The notes: generated by a model from the sequence alone, not told the origin. A stretch of 51,075 nt of DNA from Colivivens sp964537205 (GCA_964537205.1 CAZHZH010000007.1:1-51075); one strand, 5' to 3'. Shown: positions 35,403 through 45,412, numbered from the stretch's first letter. Numbers and translations are program-made.

Positions 35403-35433
35403 TTTGTAGTGTTCGTTAATTTTCGTACCTTTG
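35403..35433 (+). promoter_or_regulatory. Bacteroidetes-type promoter of thioesterase-dprA
   Basis: -33 TTTG (35403-35406), 19-base spacer, -7 TACCTTTG (35426-35433). The predicted start site near 35440 falls only a few bases before the ATG at 35444, so I favour the ATG at 35459 for the thioesterase. Confidence 0.75.
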
Positions 35434-35458
35434 TTGTCAAATAATGGGAAAAGCGATT

Positions 35459-35836
35459 ATGAGAGATTACGTACATGAGATTACGATGAAGGTCAGAGAC
35501 TATGAGTGTGACCTTCAAGGGATTGTAAACAATGCCAATTACCAACATTATCTTGAACATGCCAGGCATGAATTCCTCATGTCGAAAAATATCAGCTTTG
35601 CCAAGCTTCACGAAGAAGGTATCGACGCTGTGGTTTCGGGTATCACAATGAGGTTCAAGTGTCCGCTTAAAAGTGGTGATGAATTCGTGGTTAAGACAGG
35701 ATACGTACACGATGGATTCAAATATGTCTTTCAGCAAGATATTTACAGAAAGTCTGATATGAAACTTGCAGTGAGGGGTGATGTCGACACTGTTTGTGTT
35801 GTTAATGGCAAACTGAGTGAAATAGATATCCTTTGA
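35459..35836 (+). CDS. Acyl-CoA thioesterase of the YbgC/4HBT hotdog family
   Basis: 125-residue single hotdog domain. Active-site Asp-like loop is replaced by 'VRDYECDLQGIVNNANYQHYLEHARHEFL', matching the YbgC/FadM (4-hydroxybenzoyl-CoA thioesterase) signature YxxDxxGxxNNxxYLxxxExAR. It hydrolyses an acyl-CoA or acyl-ACP thioester; the natural substrate is unknown. Start at 35459 is preferred because the promoter predicts transcription from about 35440, leaving no leader for the ATG at 35444. The gene ends 3 bases before dprA, so the two are likely coupled. Confidence 0.86.
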   Translation: MRDYVHEITMKVRDYECDLQGIVNNANYQHYLEHARHEFLMSKNISFAKLHEEGIDAVVSGITMRFKCPLKSGDEFVVKTGYVHDGFKYVFQQDIYRKSDMKLAVRGDVDTVCVVNGKLSEIDIL

Positions 35837-35839
35837 GCA

Positions 35840-36958
35840 ATGAACGAGCAGGAGGTCATATATTCCATCGCGCTCTCGCACATACCGCATATCGGTCAGA
35901 TAATAGGAAAGCGTCTGTATGAGCGGGCAGGCTCCGCAACCGTCCTGTTTGATAATATCAACAACTTGAACGATATCGTACCCGACGCAAACGAGCGGCT
36001 GAAAGAATTGCTGTCCAATCATGATGAAGCTCTGAAGATAGCGGAAAAGGAGATGGAGTTTATTGAGAAGAACCATATAAAGGCTCTTTGCATGAACGAC
36101 GCGTCTTATCCTTGGCGACTTATCGAATGTAGTGACGCTCCATTGGTGCTATTCTATTGTGGCAATGCCGACTTGAACCAGAAGCACGTAATCAGTATGA
36201 TAGGCACACGCCGGTGTACGCAATATGGCAAGGACATCTGTCGTACGTTTATTTCCGACTTACAAAGGCGTGATCCCGACATATTGATTGTAAGCGGACT
36301 TGCTTATGGCATTGACATACATTCGCATAGGGCTGCCTTACAGGAGGGTATGGCCACGGTTGGAGTTCTCGCTCATGGCTTAGATCGTATTTATCCTTCC
36401 CTGCATCGTGCTACTGCCAAGCAAATGGTGCAAAACGGAGGACTCTTGACGGAGTACCTTAGCGGTACAAAACCAGAGAAGGCGAATTTCGTCCGCCGCA
36501 ACCGCATTGTTGCAGGTTTGGCTGACGCTACGATCATTGTGGAGAGCACCGATCATGGTGGCTCTTTGATCACCGCAGAGTTGGCCTCATCATACGATCG
36601 TGATGTATTTGCGTTCCCCGGCAGAATCAACGATGAATTCAGCGAGGGATGCAACAAGCTGATAAGCTGGCAGAAAGCGTCGATGGTTTTGTCGGCTGCC
36701 GGATTCCTTGATGCAATGGGATGGGACAATGGGAAGCAGGAGGAGACCAGGGATTCACAACAAGAACTGTTCCCTGAATTGTCGCCGGAGGAGGAGAAGA
36801 TAGTCGGGACGCTTCGGGGATGCGACAGCAAGCAGATAAACCAGATTATTGTCGAGACCGGATTGAGCTTTAGCGTTGTAAGCAGTAATTTGTATGAATT
36901 GGAGTACAAGGGTATTGTAATGCTTTTGGGTGGAGCAAGATACAAGTTGCTAAGATGA
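35840..36958 (+). CDS. dprA: DNA-processing protein DprA
   Basis: Single-stranded-DNA binding protein that protects incoming DNA and loads RecA in natural transformation. The 372 residues have an N-terminal SAM-like/HhH segment ('IALSHIPHIGQIIGKRLYE'), the Rossmann DprA core with 'IGTRRCTQYGKDICR', 'SGLAYGIDIHSHRAAL' and 'GGLLTEY', 'NRIVAGLADATIIVE', and a C-terminal winged-helix (DML1-like) ending 'LYELEYKGIVMLLGGARYKL'. It starts 3 bases after the thioesterase stop. With comM at the left edge it is compatible with DNA uptake, but both are also widespread in bacteria not known to be competent. Confidence 0.95.
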   Translation: MNEQEVIYSIALSHIPHIGQIIGKRLYERAGSATVLFDNINNLNDIVPDANERLKELLSNHDEALKIAEKEMEFIEKNHIKALCMNDASYPWRLIECSDAPLVLFYCGNADLNQKHVISMIGTRRCTQYGKDICRTFISDLQRRDPDILIVSGLAYGIDIHSHRAALQEGMATVGVLAHGLDRIYPSLHRATAKQMVQNGGLLTEYLSGTKPEKANFVRRNRIVAGLADATIIVESTDHGGSLITAELASSYDRDVFAFPGRINDEFSEGCNKLISWQKASMVLSAAGFLDAMGWDNGKQEETRDSQQELFPELSPEEEKIVGTLRGCDSKQINQIIVETGLSFSVVSSNLYELEYKGIVMLLGGARYKLLR

Positions 36959-37054
36959 CGTAAGGCAAGTCGGTTTTTGCGTATTTGCCATGTCAATTGC
37001 ATGAAAAACAATTAATATATCCAAAGAATAACAAAGAAAAAGCAACCTTGAAGA

Positions 37055-37083
37055 TTGGATTTCGGTTTTTATCTGTATTTTTG
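37055..37083 (+). promoter_or_regulatory. Bacteroidetes-type promoter of the TPR-protein gene
   Basis: -33 TTG (37055-37057), 18-base spacer, -7 TATTTTTG (37076-37083). The start site near 37090 leaves a leader of about 26 bases to the ATG at 37116. Confidence 0.65.
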
Positions 37084-37115
37084 CATAAATATATAATTAT
37101 TCGAACAAAGAGGTT

Positions 37116-39896
37116 ATGCGCATTAGAAAGACAATTTTGTTGTATATACTAAATGCTTCTTTATGCATAAACGTATTTGCACAACACTATATCCCCGAAG
37201 GAAGGGTTTCGTTGAATCTTGAGGAGGCCGAACGGTTGATGGAAGATGGTCATTACTATGCAGCCGCTCAGTCGCTCAAAACATATATGGAATGGCAGTC
37301 GCTGTCGGATAACGACAAGGCCAAGGCTGAGGAACTGACGCTCGTATGCGACTATTTCCTGAACGTGCCTGGTACAGATGTCAGGATTGGGAATTGGATA
37401 GAACGTTATCCCCAATCGCTATACCACAGCCGCCTGGCACTGCTGCGTGCGAATCTGCTTGTGAGAGACGGCAAATACACCGAGGCACTTTACGTGTACA
37501 GGCAGAAGGAGGCGGCAATACAAAAGATGAATGACAAAGAGCGTGAGGAGACTCTGGTATGCGAAGCGATAGCCCTTATTAATAACGAGGAAATTGATGG
37601 TGCCGAGCAGATATTGCAATCTTTGCAGGATTGCAAGACGCACCAAATGGATATGGTTTATTACACAGGGTATGTGAAGTATGTCAAGGAAGATTATGCC
37701 GGGGCTCTTGAGGATTTCAAGATTGTAAGCAAGAACAGCGACTATGACAAGAACGCGTTTGTATATATGGCGGACTGCTACCTGCATTTAGGTGAGCCGC
37801 AGAGAGCGTTGGCGTTGGTGAACAACCAATTGCCAATGGTCGGTTCGAATATGCCTGCCATGGAATCGAAATATGCTGACGAAATCCACCGTATCAGGGG
37901 AGAGGCGTACTACGACCAAAAGAACTATACCAAGGCGATTGAATCGCTGAGCCAATATACTTATAATGTGGCGCGACCACGCAGAACCGCCCTCTATAAA
38001 CTTGGTATGAGCTATTTCTACATACAGGAATATGCCAAGGCCGGACCTATACTCAGTAGCAGTGCATCGACGGAGACCGATGAGATGGCTCAAAGTGCAT
38101 GGCTTAATGCCGGCATCTGTTATGTATACAGCCAAAACAAGAAGCAGGCGCAAATCGCCTTTCAACAAGCTTCCGACATGACGGCCAACAAGAAATTACA
38201 GGAAGAGGCTCTGTACAATTACGCGCTGACGTTGCATGAGGGCAACACTATGGGTTTCGGCGAATCCGTTCATGTGTTTGAAAAGTTCTTGAACCAATTC
38301 CCGAATTCTCAATATGCGTCGAGCGTGAGCAAACACCTTTCCGAAGTCTATTTTACGACAAAGAACTACGCCGCCGCGTTGCAGTCGATAAACAAGATTA
38401 AGAATCCGGGACTTGAAATCAGGGAGGCCAAACAGAAAGTCCTGTACAATTTGGGAGTCCAGGAGTTTATATCGGGTAATTATACGGCATCAGACGAGTA
38501 CATGACGCAGGCCATAGCGTTGGGCTCGAAAGAGGGTGTTTACTTGAAAGGAGAATCGGAATACCGTCAAGGAAAATACTCACAAGCGGTAGCCGACTTG
38601 AGGAAATATATCAACTCCTCGGCAAAAAATCAGGCAAACCGCACGCAGGCGCTTTACTCCCTTGGATATTCATTGTTTAAACAGAAGCAGTATGCGCAGG
38701 CGGGATCATATTTCAACAGGTTTGTCAATTCTGCGAATTCCGCAAAGAGCCCGTCTATAAAGGCTGACGCGTTCAACCGCCTTGCCGATTGCCTGTTTAC
38801 CGAGCGCAAATACGATGAGGCGTATGCCACATATCAGCGCGCGATTGATACCGACAGGGGGATGGGCGACTATTCGCTTTATCAACAAGCTTTTATAGAA
38901 GGATTGAAGGGAAATTACACAAGAAAGGTTGAACTGCTCAATCAAATGAAGGGTGAATATGCGGAATCCCAATATGGTGCGGATGCCCTCTATGAACAAG
39001 GGCGTGCCTATGTGCAGATTGGTGCGAAGAATGAGGCTCTCAACACGTTTGCGACCCTCATAAACACGTACCCTCACAGCCAAAAGGCGCGTAGCGCAGG
39101 TAACGAGATGGGTATGATCTACTATGAGTCGGGCATGCCGGACGAGGCTCTCAACTCGTATAAGAGGGTCATAGAGGCTTATCCAAATACCGCGGAGGCA
39201 CAAACAGCCCTTGAGAACTTGAAGGACGTCTACACTGAGGCAGGCAAGGTCAATGAATATGCCCAACTTGCTCAAAAAGCAGGCAAGGAACTTAGTAACG
39301 ACGAACTGGACCAGATGGTTAATGATGCGGCCGTGCGCGCAATGAACAATGAGGATTATGCACAGGCCTATCAATACTACAACCAACTAAGCAAGCAGAC
39401 GCTGTCTGCTGAAGTACAGACACGTGCGCTTGAGGGTGGTCTGAGAAGTTCTTTTGCGGCAAAACAATATGAGTCGACGGTTGAGGTGGCCACACAATTG
39501 GTCAATAATCCTAAGTCATCACCCGATCTCGTCGCGGAAGCCCTGCTCTATAGGGCGGAGAGCTATATCGCTCTTGGAAACTCTGAGGAAGGTGTGCGTG
39601 ACTTACAACGGTTGACTAACGATCAGCAGACTGTTTATGGAGCCCAGGCTAACGTGCGTCTTGCACAATATGCGTATGACACTAACCAATATCAGGCGGC
39701 CGAACAGATATTGCAGAAATTCATCGACTCCGGCACTACACATCAATATTGGCTGGCACGCGCCTTCATATTATTGTCGGACGTATATATGAAAACGGAC
39801 CGCCAAGTAGAGGCGCGCGAGTACCTGCTCTCGCTGAAGAGCAATTACAACGAGAACGAGGAAATCAACAAGATGATTCAAGAGAGATTGAAGTAA
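37116..39896 (+). CDS. Exported tetratricopeptide-repeat protein
   Basis: 926-residue protein with a signal peptide ('TILLYILNASLCINVFAQ') followed almost entirely by TPR and Sel1-like helical hairpins; examples are 'AEGQYGADALYEQGRAYVQIG'-type and 'KARSAGNEMGMIYYESGMPDEALNSYKRVIEAYPNT'-type units, with the consensus W/L-G-Y-A-F-P pattern. Such proteins act as scaffolds in the periplasm or at the outer membrane of Bacteroidetes. The next gene, 24 bases downstream, encodes an outer-membrane beta-barrel; the pair is a recurring arrangement and suggests they work together in envelope assembly. No enzymatic domain is visible. Confidence 0.87.
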   Translation: MRIRKTILLYILNASLCINVFAQHYIPEGRVSLNLEEAERLMEDGHYYAAAQSLKTYMEWQSLSDNDKAKAEELTLVCDYFLNVPGTDVRIGNWIERYPQSLYHSRLALLRANLLVRDGKYTEALYVYRQKEAAIQKMNDKEREETLVCEAIALINNEEIDGAEQILQSLQDCKTHQMDMVYYTGYVKYVKEDYAGALEDFKIVSKNSDYDKNAFVYMADCYLHLGEPQRALALVNNQLPMVGSNMPAMESKYADEIHRIRGEAYYDQKNYTKAIESLSQYTYNVARPRRTALYKLGMSYFYIQEYAKAGPILSSSASTETDEMAQSAWLNAGICYVYSQNKKQAQIAFQQASDMTANKKLQEEALYNYALTLHEGNTMGFGESVHVFEKFLNQFPNSQYASSVSKHLSEVYFTTKNYAAALQSINKIKNPGLEIREAKQKVLYNLGVQEFISGNYTASDEYMTQAIALGSKEGVYLKGESEYRQGKYSQAVADLRKYINSSAKNQANRTQALYSLGYSLFKQKQYAQAGSYFNRFVNSANSAKSPSIKADAFNRLADCLFTERKYDEAYATYQRAIDTDRGMGDYSLYQQAFIEGLKGNYTRKVELLNQMKGEYAESQYGADALYEQGRAYVQIGAKNEALNTFATLINTYPHSQKARSAGNEMGMIYYESGMPDEALNSYKRVIEAYPNTAEAQTALENLKDVYTEAGKVNEYAQLAQKAGKELSNDELDQMVNDAAVRAMNNEDYAQAYQYYNQLSKQTLSAEVQTRALEGGLRSSFAAKQYESTVEVATQLVNNPKSSPDLVAEALLYRAESYIALGNSEEGVRDLQRLTNDQQTVYGAQANVRLAQYAYDTNQYQAAEQILQKFIDSGTTHQYWLARAFILLSDVYMKTDRQVEAREYLLSLKSNYNENEEINKMIQERLK

Positions 39897-39920
39897 ACAA
39901 CTAATAAGGTCACATCATAT

Positions 39921-41047
39921 ATGATATTCAAGCGATATATAACATTCGGCATACTAAGTATGGCGGCTTTCGCCGGTGCAATGGCGCAGATGGACAATGT
40001 GGTTGAGGTGGAAAACGACTACGTTCCTACGGTGAAGGATGCGAACAAGATCAATATACTGCCCGAGATAGAGGAAACACGGGCTACACACTACAATGTG
40101 GAATATACGACAACGGCCATGCCGACCGGCAATTATGCTTTCCAGCCAATGTGGGCGGCACAAAACCGACAGCTTATACGTAGCGACAAAAAAGGATTCA
40201 TCACCGCTGGATACGGAACGAACAACAACCTTATAGGCAGGCTCGCTTATGGTTTTGACTTCACGGACAATGACAAGCTCAATATCGATTTTTCAACTAA
40301 AGGGCACAAGGGCGATGTGGATCATGTCAATCAGCCGAAAGACTGGAGCAACCGTTTCTTTACTAACAGGTTCAAAGCTGAGTACGAACATTATATCGAC
40401 TCATTGTCGTCTGTAATTGTCAGTGCTTGTTACGGCACGGACGTATTCAACTACCAGCCTCCATATTTGGGCGAGCCGACGACGACCGACAAGCAGCGGA
40501 ACAGTGTATTCGACGCCAAGGTGANNNNNNNNNNNNNNNNNNNNNNNNNNNNNNNNNNNNNNNNNNNNNNNNNNNNNNNNNNNNNNNNNNNNNNNNNNNN
40601 NNNNNNNNNNNNNNNNNNNNNNNNGGCAAACGCTTCTATGCTAATGCCGACCTGAAATATAATTATAACGACCTTGTTATTGCCGATGTCAACGCAACGT
40701 ATAATATATGGTCGAGTGATTATAAGTACGAGGCTGAAGGTCCGTCGGATTATGACAAGATTGAAGCATGGCGGCCTGTATTTGACGGCAAATGCAAAAT
40801 TGAGGTTCGTCCGGTGAAAGGGCTTCTGATGGGTGTCGACTTCCAGTTCCAGTCGTTTAAGAAACACGACCAGTTTTACGACCGTTCGAACACCATGAAC
40901 CTCGGGGCTACAGTCGGCTATACATTCCCGTTCCGCTTGTCGGTCTACGCCAAGGGCGACAACTTGTTGAACAAAGATTATGACCAATATATAATGTATC
41001 GCACACCTGGAATCAACTTCCTCGTTGGTGCTGCTTATACATTCTAA
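39921..41047 (+). CDS. Outer-membrane beta-barrel (TonB-receptor-like) protein, interrupted by gap
   Basis: Signal peptide ('ITFGILSMAAFAGAMAQ') is followed by 'DNVVEVENDYVPTVKDANKINILPEIEET' spread over residues 25-50 and strand-rich sequence. A 100-N gap (40525-40624) lies inside; the frames on both sides differ, so I join them over a gap of unknown size. After the gap, 'GKRFYANADLKYNYND' to 'LSVYAKGDNLLNKDYDQYIMYRTPGINFLVGAAYTF' is the typical TonB-dependent-receptor barrel end with a terminal aromatic. No plug domain is visible, so it may be a TonB-receptor relative rather than a true receptor. It follows the TPR gene by 24 bases. Confidence 0.75.
40525..40624. other. Assembly gap (100 N) inside the beta-barrel gene
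   Basis: 100 N placeholder; the two flanking frames are not in phase, so its true length is unknown. Confidence 0.97.
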
Positions 41048-41061
41048 TTATATAATACAAA

Positions 41062-42417
41062 ATGACTCGTAAGTTTGATTTTCTCATTATCGGTTCAGGA
41101 GTAGCTGGAATGAGTTACGCTCTTAAAGTTGCAAGGGCGCATAAAGGGAAAATTGCCATCGTTTGTAAAACGACTCTTGAAGAAGCCAACACCGCGAAGG
41201 CGCAAGGCGGTATAGCTTCGGTTACTAACCTGTTGGTCGATAATTTCGAAAAGCATATTCACGACACAATGGTGGCAGGCGACTATATCAGCGACCCTGC
41301 CGCTGTAGAACAGGTTGTACGTAATGCACCTGCCGGAATCAAGGAACTGGTGCAATGGGGTGTCCATTTTGACAAGAAGGAGGACGGCACCTATGATTTG
41401 CACAAGGAAGGCGGACATTCCGAGTTCCGCATCTTGCACCATGCCGACGATACGGGGGCTGAAATCCAACGGGGATTGATGGAGGCCGTACGAAACAATC
41501 CGGATATAGAAATCCTCGAACACCACTTTGCCGTTGAGATAATCACACAGCACCATCTTGGAATCAGAGTCACACGCCGCACTCCCGACATTGAGTGCTA
41601 TGGCGCTTATATCTTGAACCCAGAGACCGGCAAGGTCGATACTTACTTGTCGAAAGTGACTATTATGGCTACTGGCGGTACTGGCGCCATATATGCCACC
41701 ACTTCCAATCCGAACATCGCCACCGGCGACGGTATTGCAATGGTATACCGTGCAAAGGGAAAGGTGAAGGACATGGAATTCGTGCAGTTCCATCCCACAG
41801 TCCTCTACAATCCAAAGGAAACGCACCCGGCTTATCTCATCACTGAGGCAATGAGAGGTTATGGCGGTATTCTGCGCCTGCCTAATGGTGAGGAGTTCAT
41901 GCAAAAATATGATGAGAGGCTGTCGCTCGCTCCGCGCGACATAGTGGCGCGTGCCATCGACAAGGAGATGAAAATACACGGACTTGACCACGTGTGTCTT
42001 GACGTGACACATAAAGACCCGGAGGAAACGAAACATCATTTCCCTAACATCTATGCCAAATGCCTTTCCATCGGAATTGACATCACCAAGGATTACATTC
42101 CGGTTTGTCCGAGCGCNNNNNNNNNNNNNNNNNNNNNNNNNNNNNNNNNNNNNNNNNNNNNNNNNNNNNNNNNNNNNNNNNNNNNNNNNNNNNNNNNNNN
42201 NNNNNNNNNNNNNNNNTGGGAACGCTTGGACCTGCTCTACGAGGAGACCGAACACTTGTTTAAACGTGTCAAACCTACACGTGATATCTGTGAACTGCGC
42301 AACATGATCAATGTGGGCTACTTGATTACGCGCCAGGCGCTTGAGAGAAAGGAAAGCCGCGGACTTCATTTTACCGTCGACTATCCTAAGCACGCCTTGG
42401 ACAACAAAAAGAATTGA
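41062..42417 (+). CDS. nadB: L-aspartate oxidase, interrupted by gap
   Basis: FAD enzyme oxidising L-aspartate to iminoaspartate for NAD synthesis. Visible: 'IIGSGVAGMSYALKVA' FAD motif (9-24), 'NTAKAQGGIASV' flavin region, 'FHPTVLYN', 'LITEAMRGYGGILRLPNGEEF' and 'SLAPRDIVARAIDKEM'. The gap at 42117-42216 removes the second FAD-contact block. Both flanks are in the same frame, but the visible protein plus 33 unknowns is 451 residues, shorter than the roughly 520 usual for Bacteroidetes NadB, so the true gap is probably longer than 100 bases. Flanked by the beta-barrel and M16 genes; no nadA or nadC is seen beside it. Confidence 0.9.
   Translation: MTRKFDFLIIGSGVAGMSYALKVARAHKGKIAIVCKTTLEEANTAKAQGGIASVTNLLVDNFEKHIHDTMVAGDYISDPAAVEQVVRNAPAGIKELVQWGVHFDKKEDGTYDLHKEGGHSEFRILHHADDTGAEIQRGLMEAVRNNPDIEILEHHFAVEIITQHHLGIRVTRRTPDIECYGAYILNPETGKVDTYLSKVTIMATGGTGAIYATTSNPNIATGDGIAMVYRAKGKVKDMEFVQFHPTVLYNPKETHPAYLITEAMRGYGGILRLPNGEEFMQKYDERLSLAPRDIVARAIDKEMKIHGLDHVCLDVTHKDPEETKHHFPNIYAKCLSIGIDITKDYIPVCPSXXXXXXXXXXXXXXXXXXXXXXXXXXXXXXXXXXWERLDLLYEETEHLFKRVKPTRDICELRNMINVGYLITRQALERKESRGLHFTVDYPKHALDNKKN
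42117..42216. other. Assembly gap (100 N) inside nadB
   Basis: 100 N placeholder; the missing NadB segment suggests the real gap is longer. Confidence 0.97.
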
Positions 42418-42463
42418 TGATTATAGGCTCTAATAGAAAAGTTTAATTTAAAATCAAATCATA

Positions 42464-45298
42464 ATGAAGAAATTTTTTATTTCTGTAGTGCTGATGGTGT
42501 CTGTGTTCGCCGCAAGGGCGCAAATGCCACAGATGCCACAACTTCCGTTGGATTCGGCGGTTAGAATGGGGAAACTTGAAAATGGACTCACTTATTACAT
42601 TCGCCACAATGAGTGGCCTGAGGAACGTGCCAATTTCTACATAGCGCAGAAGGTCGGCTCTATGCAGGAGGATGACGACCAGCGCGGACTTGCCCATTTC
42701 TTGGAACATATGTGTTTTAATGGTACCACACACTTCCCTGGCAACTCGCTGAAGACATACTTGGAATCTATCGGCGTGAAATTCGGAGCAGACTTGAACG
42801 CTTACACAAGTTTTGACGAAACTGTGTACAATATCGACAACGTGCCAGTTATAAAGAACCCGCAGGCGATCGATTCGTGCCTCCTCATCCTTCATGATTG
42901 GAGTCACGACTTGCTTCTGGAAGATGCCGAGATCGACAAGGAGCGTGGCGTGATCAACGAGGAATGGCGTATGCGCAGCAGTGCGTCGCAGCGCATGATT
43001 GAAAAGGCGTTGCCTATTCTCTTCGAAGGCAGTAAGTATGCTCATCGTATGCCAATAGGTACGATGGACATCGTCATGAACTTCCCTTACGACGCAATTC
43101 GTAAATACTATCGCAAATGGTATCGTCCCGACTTGCAGGCTATCATCATTGTCGGTGATGTAAATGTTGATGAAATAGAGGCTAAAATTAAGACGATGTT
43201 TGCCGACATCGCTCCTGCGCCTGCCGATGCCGCCGTTCGTGAATACTATACAGTGGCAACAAATGACAAGCCTATATTCACCATCCAGACCGACAAGGAA
43301 CAGGAAAGCTCGAACATGATTTTTGCATGGAAGCATCCTGCATTGCCGCGCGAATTCAAGAACACCGCCGTATACTATACACAAAATTACTTGATGGGTG
43401 CGATAGAGGGTATGATCGGTACGCGTTTGAGTGAGATCATGCTTAAGGAGAATCCTCCTTTTCTGGGTGCTGACATCAGTTTCAACAGCGACTATCTCAT
43501 CACAAACGCCATGAGTTCGTCTGCTATGTCTGTCCAGTTCAAGGACAACGCGTATAAAGATGCGATTCAGGCAGCCTACCGTGAGATGCTGCGTGCCGAG
43601 CGATTCGGTTTCACCGTAAGTGAGTACGAACGGTACAAGGAAGAATACAAGGCAAGCATCGAACACATGTACGAGATGCGTAACAAGATTTCTAATGGTA
43701 ATTACGTGAACGAATATGTCCGCCACTTCCTCGACAATACCGCGGCTCCGGGCATTGAATGGGAACATGAGAACTTGATTCAAATCGCTGACATGATCAC
43801 TGTCGACATAATTAATCAAACTCTCGAACAGCTCGCCCAACAGCGTGCGGCCACTGCGCCGGTCATCTACGGAATGCTTCCGCAGAAGGAAGGAATAATC
43901 ATCCCTACGGAAGACGAGATCCTTGGCATACTGAAGGATGTTGAGGCTGAAAACATCGAGGCATACAAGGAGGAAGTATCAAGTGAGCCTATACTTGACA
44001 CAAGCAAGTTGAAAGGTAGCAAGATCGTGAAGGAGGAGAAAGCTGATTTCGACTTCACACATATCGTATTGAAGAATGGCATCAATATCTATGTGCGCAA
44101 GACGGACTTCGCTCCTAACTCAATTTCTATGACTGCATACAGTTGGGGTGGTACGTCTCTCTACGGAGAAAACGACTATCTTAACGTATCAAACGCTGAC
44201 AATGTGTCTATGGGTGGCTGGGGCAATTTCTCGGCAATCGACCTTAGCAAGAAACTGGCCGGCATCAAGGCGAGTGTCAGTCCTTCGATCGGTACGCGCG
44301 ATGAGAGCATGTCGGGCAGCTGCGTGAAGAAAGACCTTGAGTCAATGCTTCAACTCACCTACCTCGCTTACACCTCACCACGTAAGGATCAGGAGGTGTT
44401 CAGTTCCACAATGGCGCGTACGAAGTCGAGCCTTGAGAATGCGGAACTCGATCCTACCACCGCTCTTGGCGACACTCTTCGAAAAGTGGTTTATAACGAC
44501 AACTACCGCATAAAGCGTACTAAGCCGGAGGATATCGACAAACTCGACTACGACAAGATGATTCAGTTCTACAAGGAACGTTTCGCCAACGCCAAGGACT
44601 TCACCTTCTTCTTCATTGGCGACATCGACATAGAGACTGCAAAACCTCTGTTCGAGAAATACTTGGGCAGCCTGCCTGTGCAGAAGGGCAAGGAGAAGTA
44701 TAAGGACATTGACTTGCGCGTCAAGGACGGAGAGGTGAAGAACGTGTTTGAGAAAGTGCAGGAGACCCCTAACGCAATAGAAATATTCATGTGGCACGCA
44801 CACATGGAGCCAACTCTCAAGAACATCGTCACTGTCGACTATTTGAAGCAGATTCTCCAAATGGTTTATACCGAGACTGTCCGCGAGGATGAAGGCGGTG
44901 CCTATTCTGTAGGCGTTGCGTCAAGTGTCTCAGAATATCCTGAGAAATATGCAATGATCCAAGTCCAGTTGCCTACCGCGCCTGAGAAGCGTGCCGGCAT
45001 GGAGGAAGTCATTCTGAAGGGCATTGACGACATGGTCGCTAATGGTCCTGATGCCGAATTGGTTCAGAAGGTCAAGGAATATATGAACCGTAGCTATCAG
45101 GAAAGCATTAAGAAAAACGGCTATTGGCTCAACGCCATTATGAACAAGGTGATGAAGGATCAGAACTTCGTCGACGGCTATCTTGACGTTGTGAACGGCG
45201 TAACGGCTAAAGACATACAAGACATGGCTGCGACGATATTCAAGAGTGGCAACGCAATCATTATAGGAATGACAAGCCCTGTAGAGGCATCTAAATAA
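42464..45298 (+). CDS. Exported M16-family zinc metallopeptidase (pitrilysin/insulinase type)
   Basis: 944-residue protease, two fused M16 halves. A signal peptide ('FFISVVLMVSVFAARAQ') places it in the periplasm or surface. The inverted zinc motif HxxEH is His78-Phe-Leu-Glu81-His82 ('GLAHFLEHMCFNGT'), with the third ligand expected at the Glu of 'IDKERGVINEE' (about 160). The C-terminal inactive half has 'RTKSSLENAELDPTTALGD' and the RY-type segment 'TVREDEGGAYSVGVASS'. It likely degrades small peptides, for example cleaved signal or presequence-like peptides, although the substrate is unknown. Its transcript ends at the hairpin at 45344. Confidence 0.95.
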   Translation: MKKFFISVVLMVSVFAARAQMPQMPQLPLDSAVRMGKLENGLTYYIRHNEWPEERANFYIAQKVGSMQEDDDQRGLAHFLEHMCFNGTTHFPGNSLKTYLESIGVKFGADLNAYTSFDETVYNIDNVPVIKNPQAIDSCLLILHDWSHDLLLEDAEIDKERGVINEEWRMRSSASQRMIEKALPILFEGSKYAHRMPIGTMDIVMNFPYDAIRKYYRKWYRPDLQAIIIVGDVNVDEIEAKIKTMFADIAPAPADAAVREYYTVATNDKPIFTIQTDKEQESSNMIFAWKHPALPREFKNTAVYYTQNYLMGAIEGMIGTRLSEIMLKENPPFLGADISFNSDYLITNAMSSSAMSVQFKDNAYKDAIQAAYREMLRAERFGFTVSEYERYKEEYKASIEHMYEMRNKISNGNYVNEYVRHFLDNTAAPGIEWEHENLIQIADMITVDIINQTLEQLAQQRAATAPVIYGMLPQKEGIIIPTEDEILGILKDVEAENIEAYKEEVSSEPILDTSKLKGSKIVKEEKADFDFTHIVLKNGINIYVRKTDFAPNSISMTAYSWGGTSLYGENDYLNVSNADNVSMGGWGNFSAIDLSKKLAGIKASVSPSIGTRDESMSGSCVKKDLESMLQLTYLAYTSPRKDQEVFSSTMARTKSSLENAELDPTTALGDTLRKVVYNDNYRIKRTKPEDIDKLDYDKMIQFYKERFANAKDFTFFFIGDIDIETAKPLFEKYLGSLPVQKGKEKYKDIDLRVKDGEVKNVFEKVQETPNAIEIFMWHAHMEPTLKNIVTVDYLKQILQMVYTETVREDEGGAYSVGVASSVSEYPEKYAMIQVQLPTAPEKRAGMEEVILKGIDDMVANGPDAELVQKVKEYMNRSYQESIKKNGYWLNAIMNKVMKDQNFVDGYLDVVNGVTAKDIQDMAATIFKSGNAIIIGMTSPVEASK

Positions 45299-45343
45299 GT
45301 TGCCGCAAAACAACCGTATCAATACGGTATTCTAAACAATACG

Positions 45344-45375
45344 AAGGCTGAACCCGGACAAGGTTCGGCCTTTGT
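45344..45375 (+). terminator. Terminator after the M16 protease gene
   Basis: AAGGCTGAACC (45344-45354) pairs with GGTTCGGCCTT (45362-45372), 11 positions with one G-U, then TTG and T-rich sequence. A smaller hairpin CCGTAT-CA-ATACGG lies at 45314-45327. Confidence 0.78.
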
Positions 45376-45412
45376 CGTGGTATAAGGATTATTTTGCTCA
45401 AAAGTTGTGGTA

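Noticed and set aside
35147..36076. 309-residue minus-strand open frame over the tandem repeat, thioesterase and dprA start
   Set aside because: Overlaps two recognisable plus-strand genes and the 23-base repeat; no family resemblance.
41095..42393. 432-residue minus-strand open frame across nadB
   Set aside because: Mirror of the nadB frame; the real strand carries FAD motifs and the antisense shows none.
42443..43840. 465-residue open frame on the minus strand inside the M16 protease gene
   Set aside because: Antisense shadow of a high-confidence protease; its translation is rich in His, Val, Cys and Arg with no domain or start signal.
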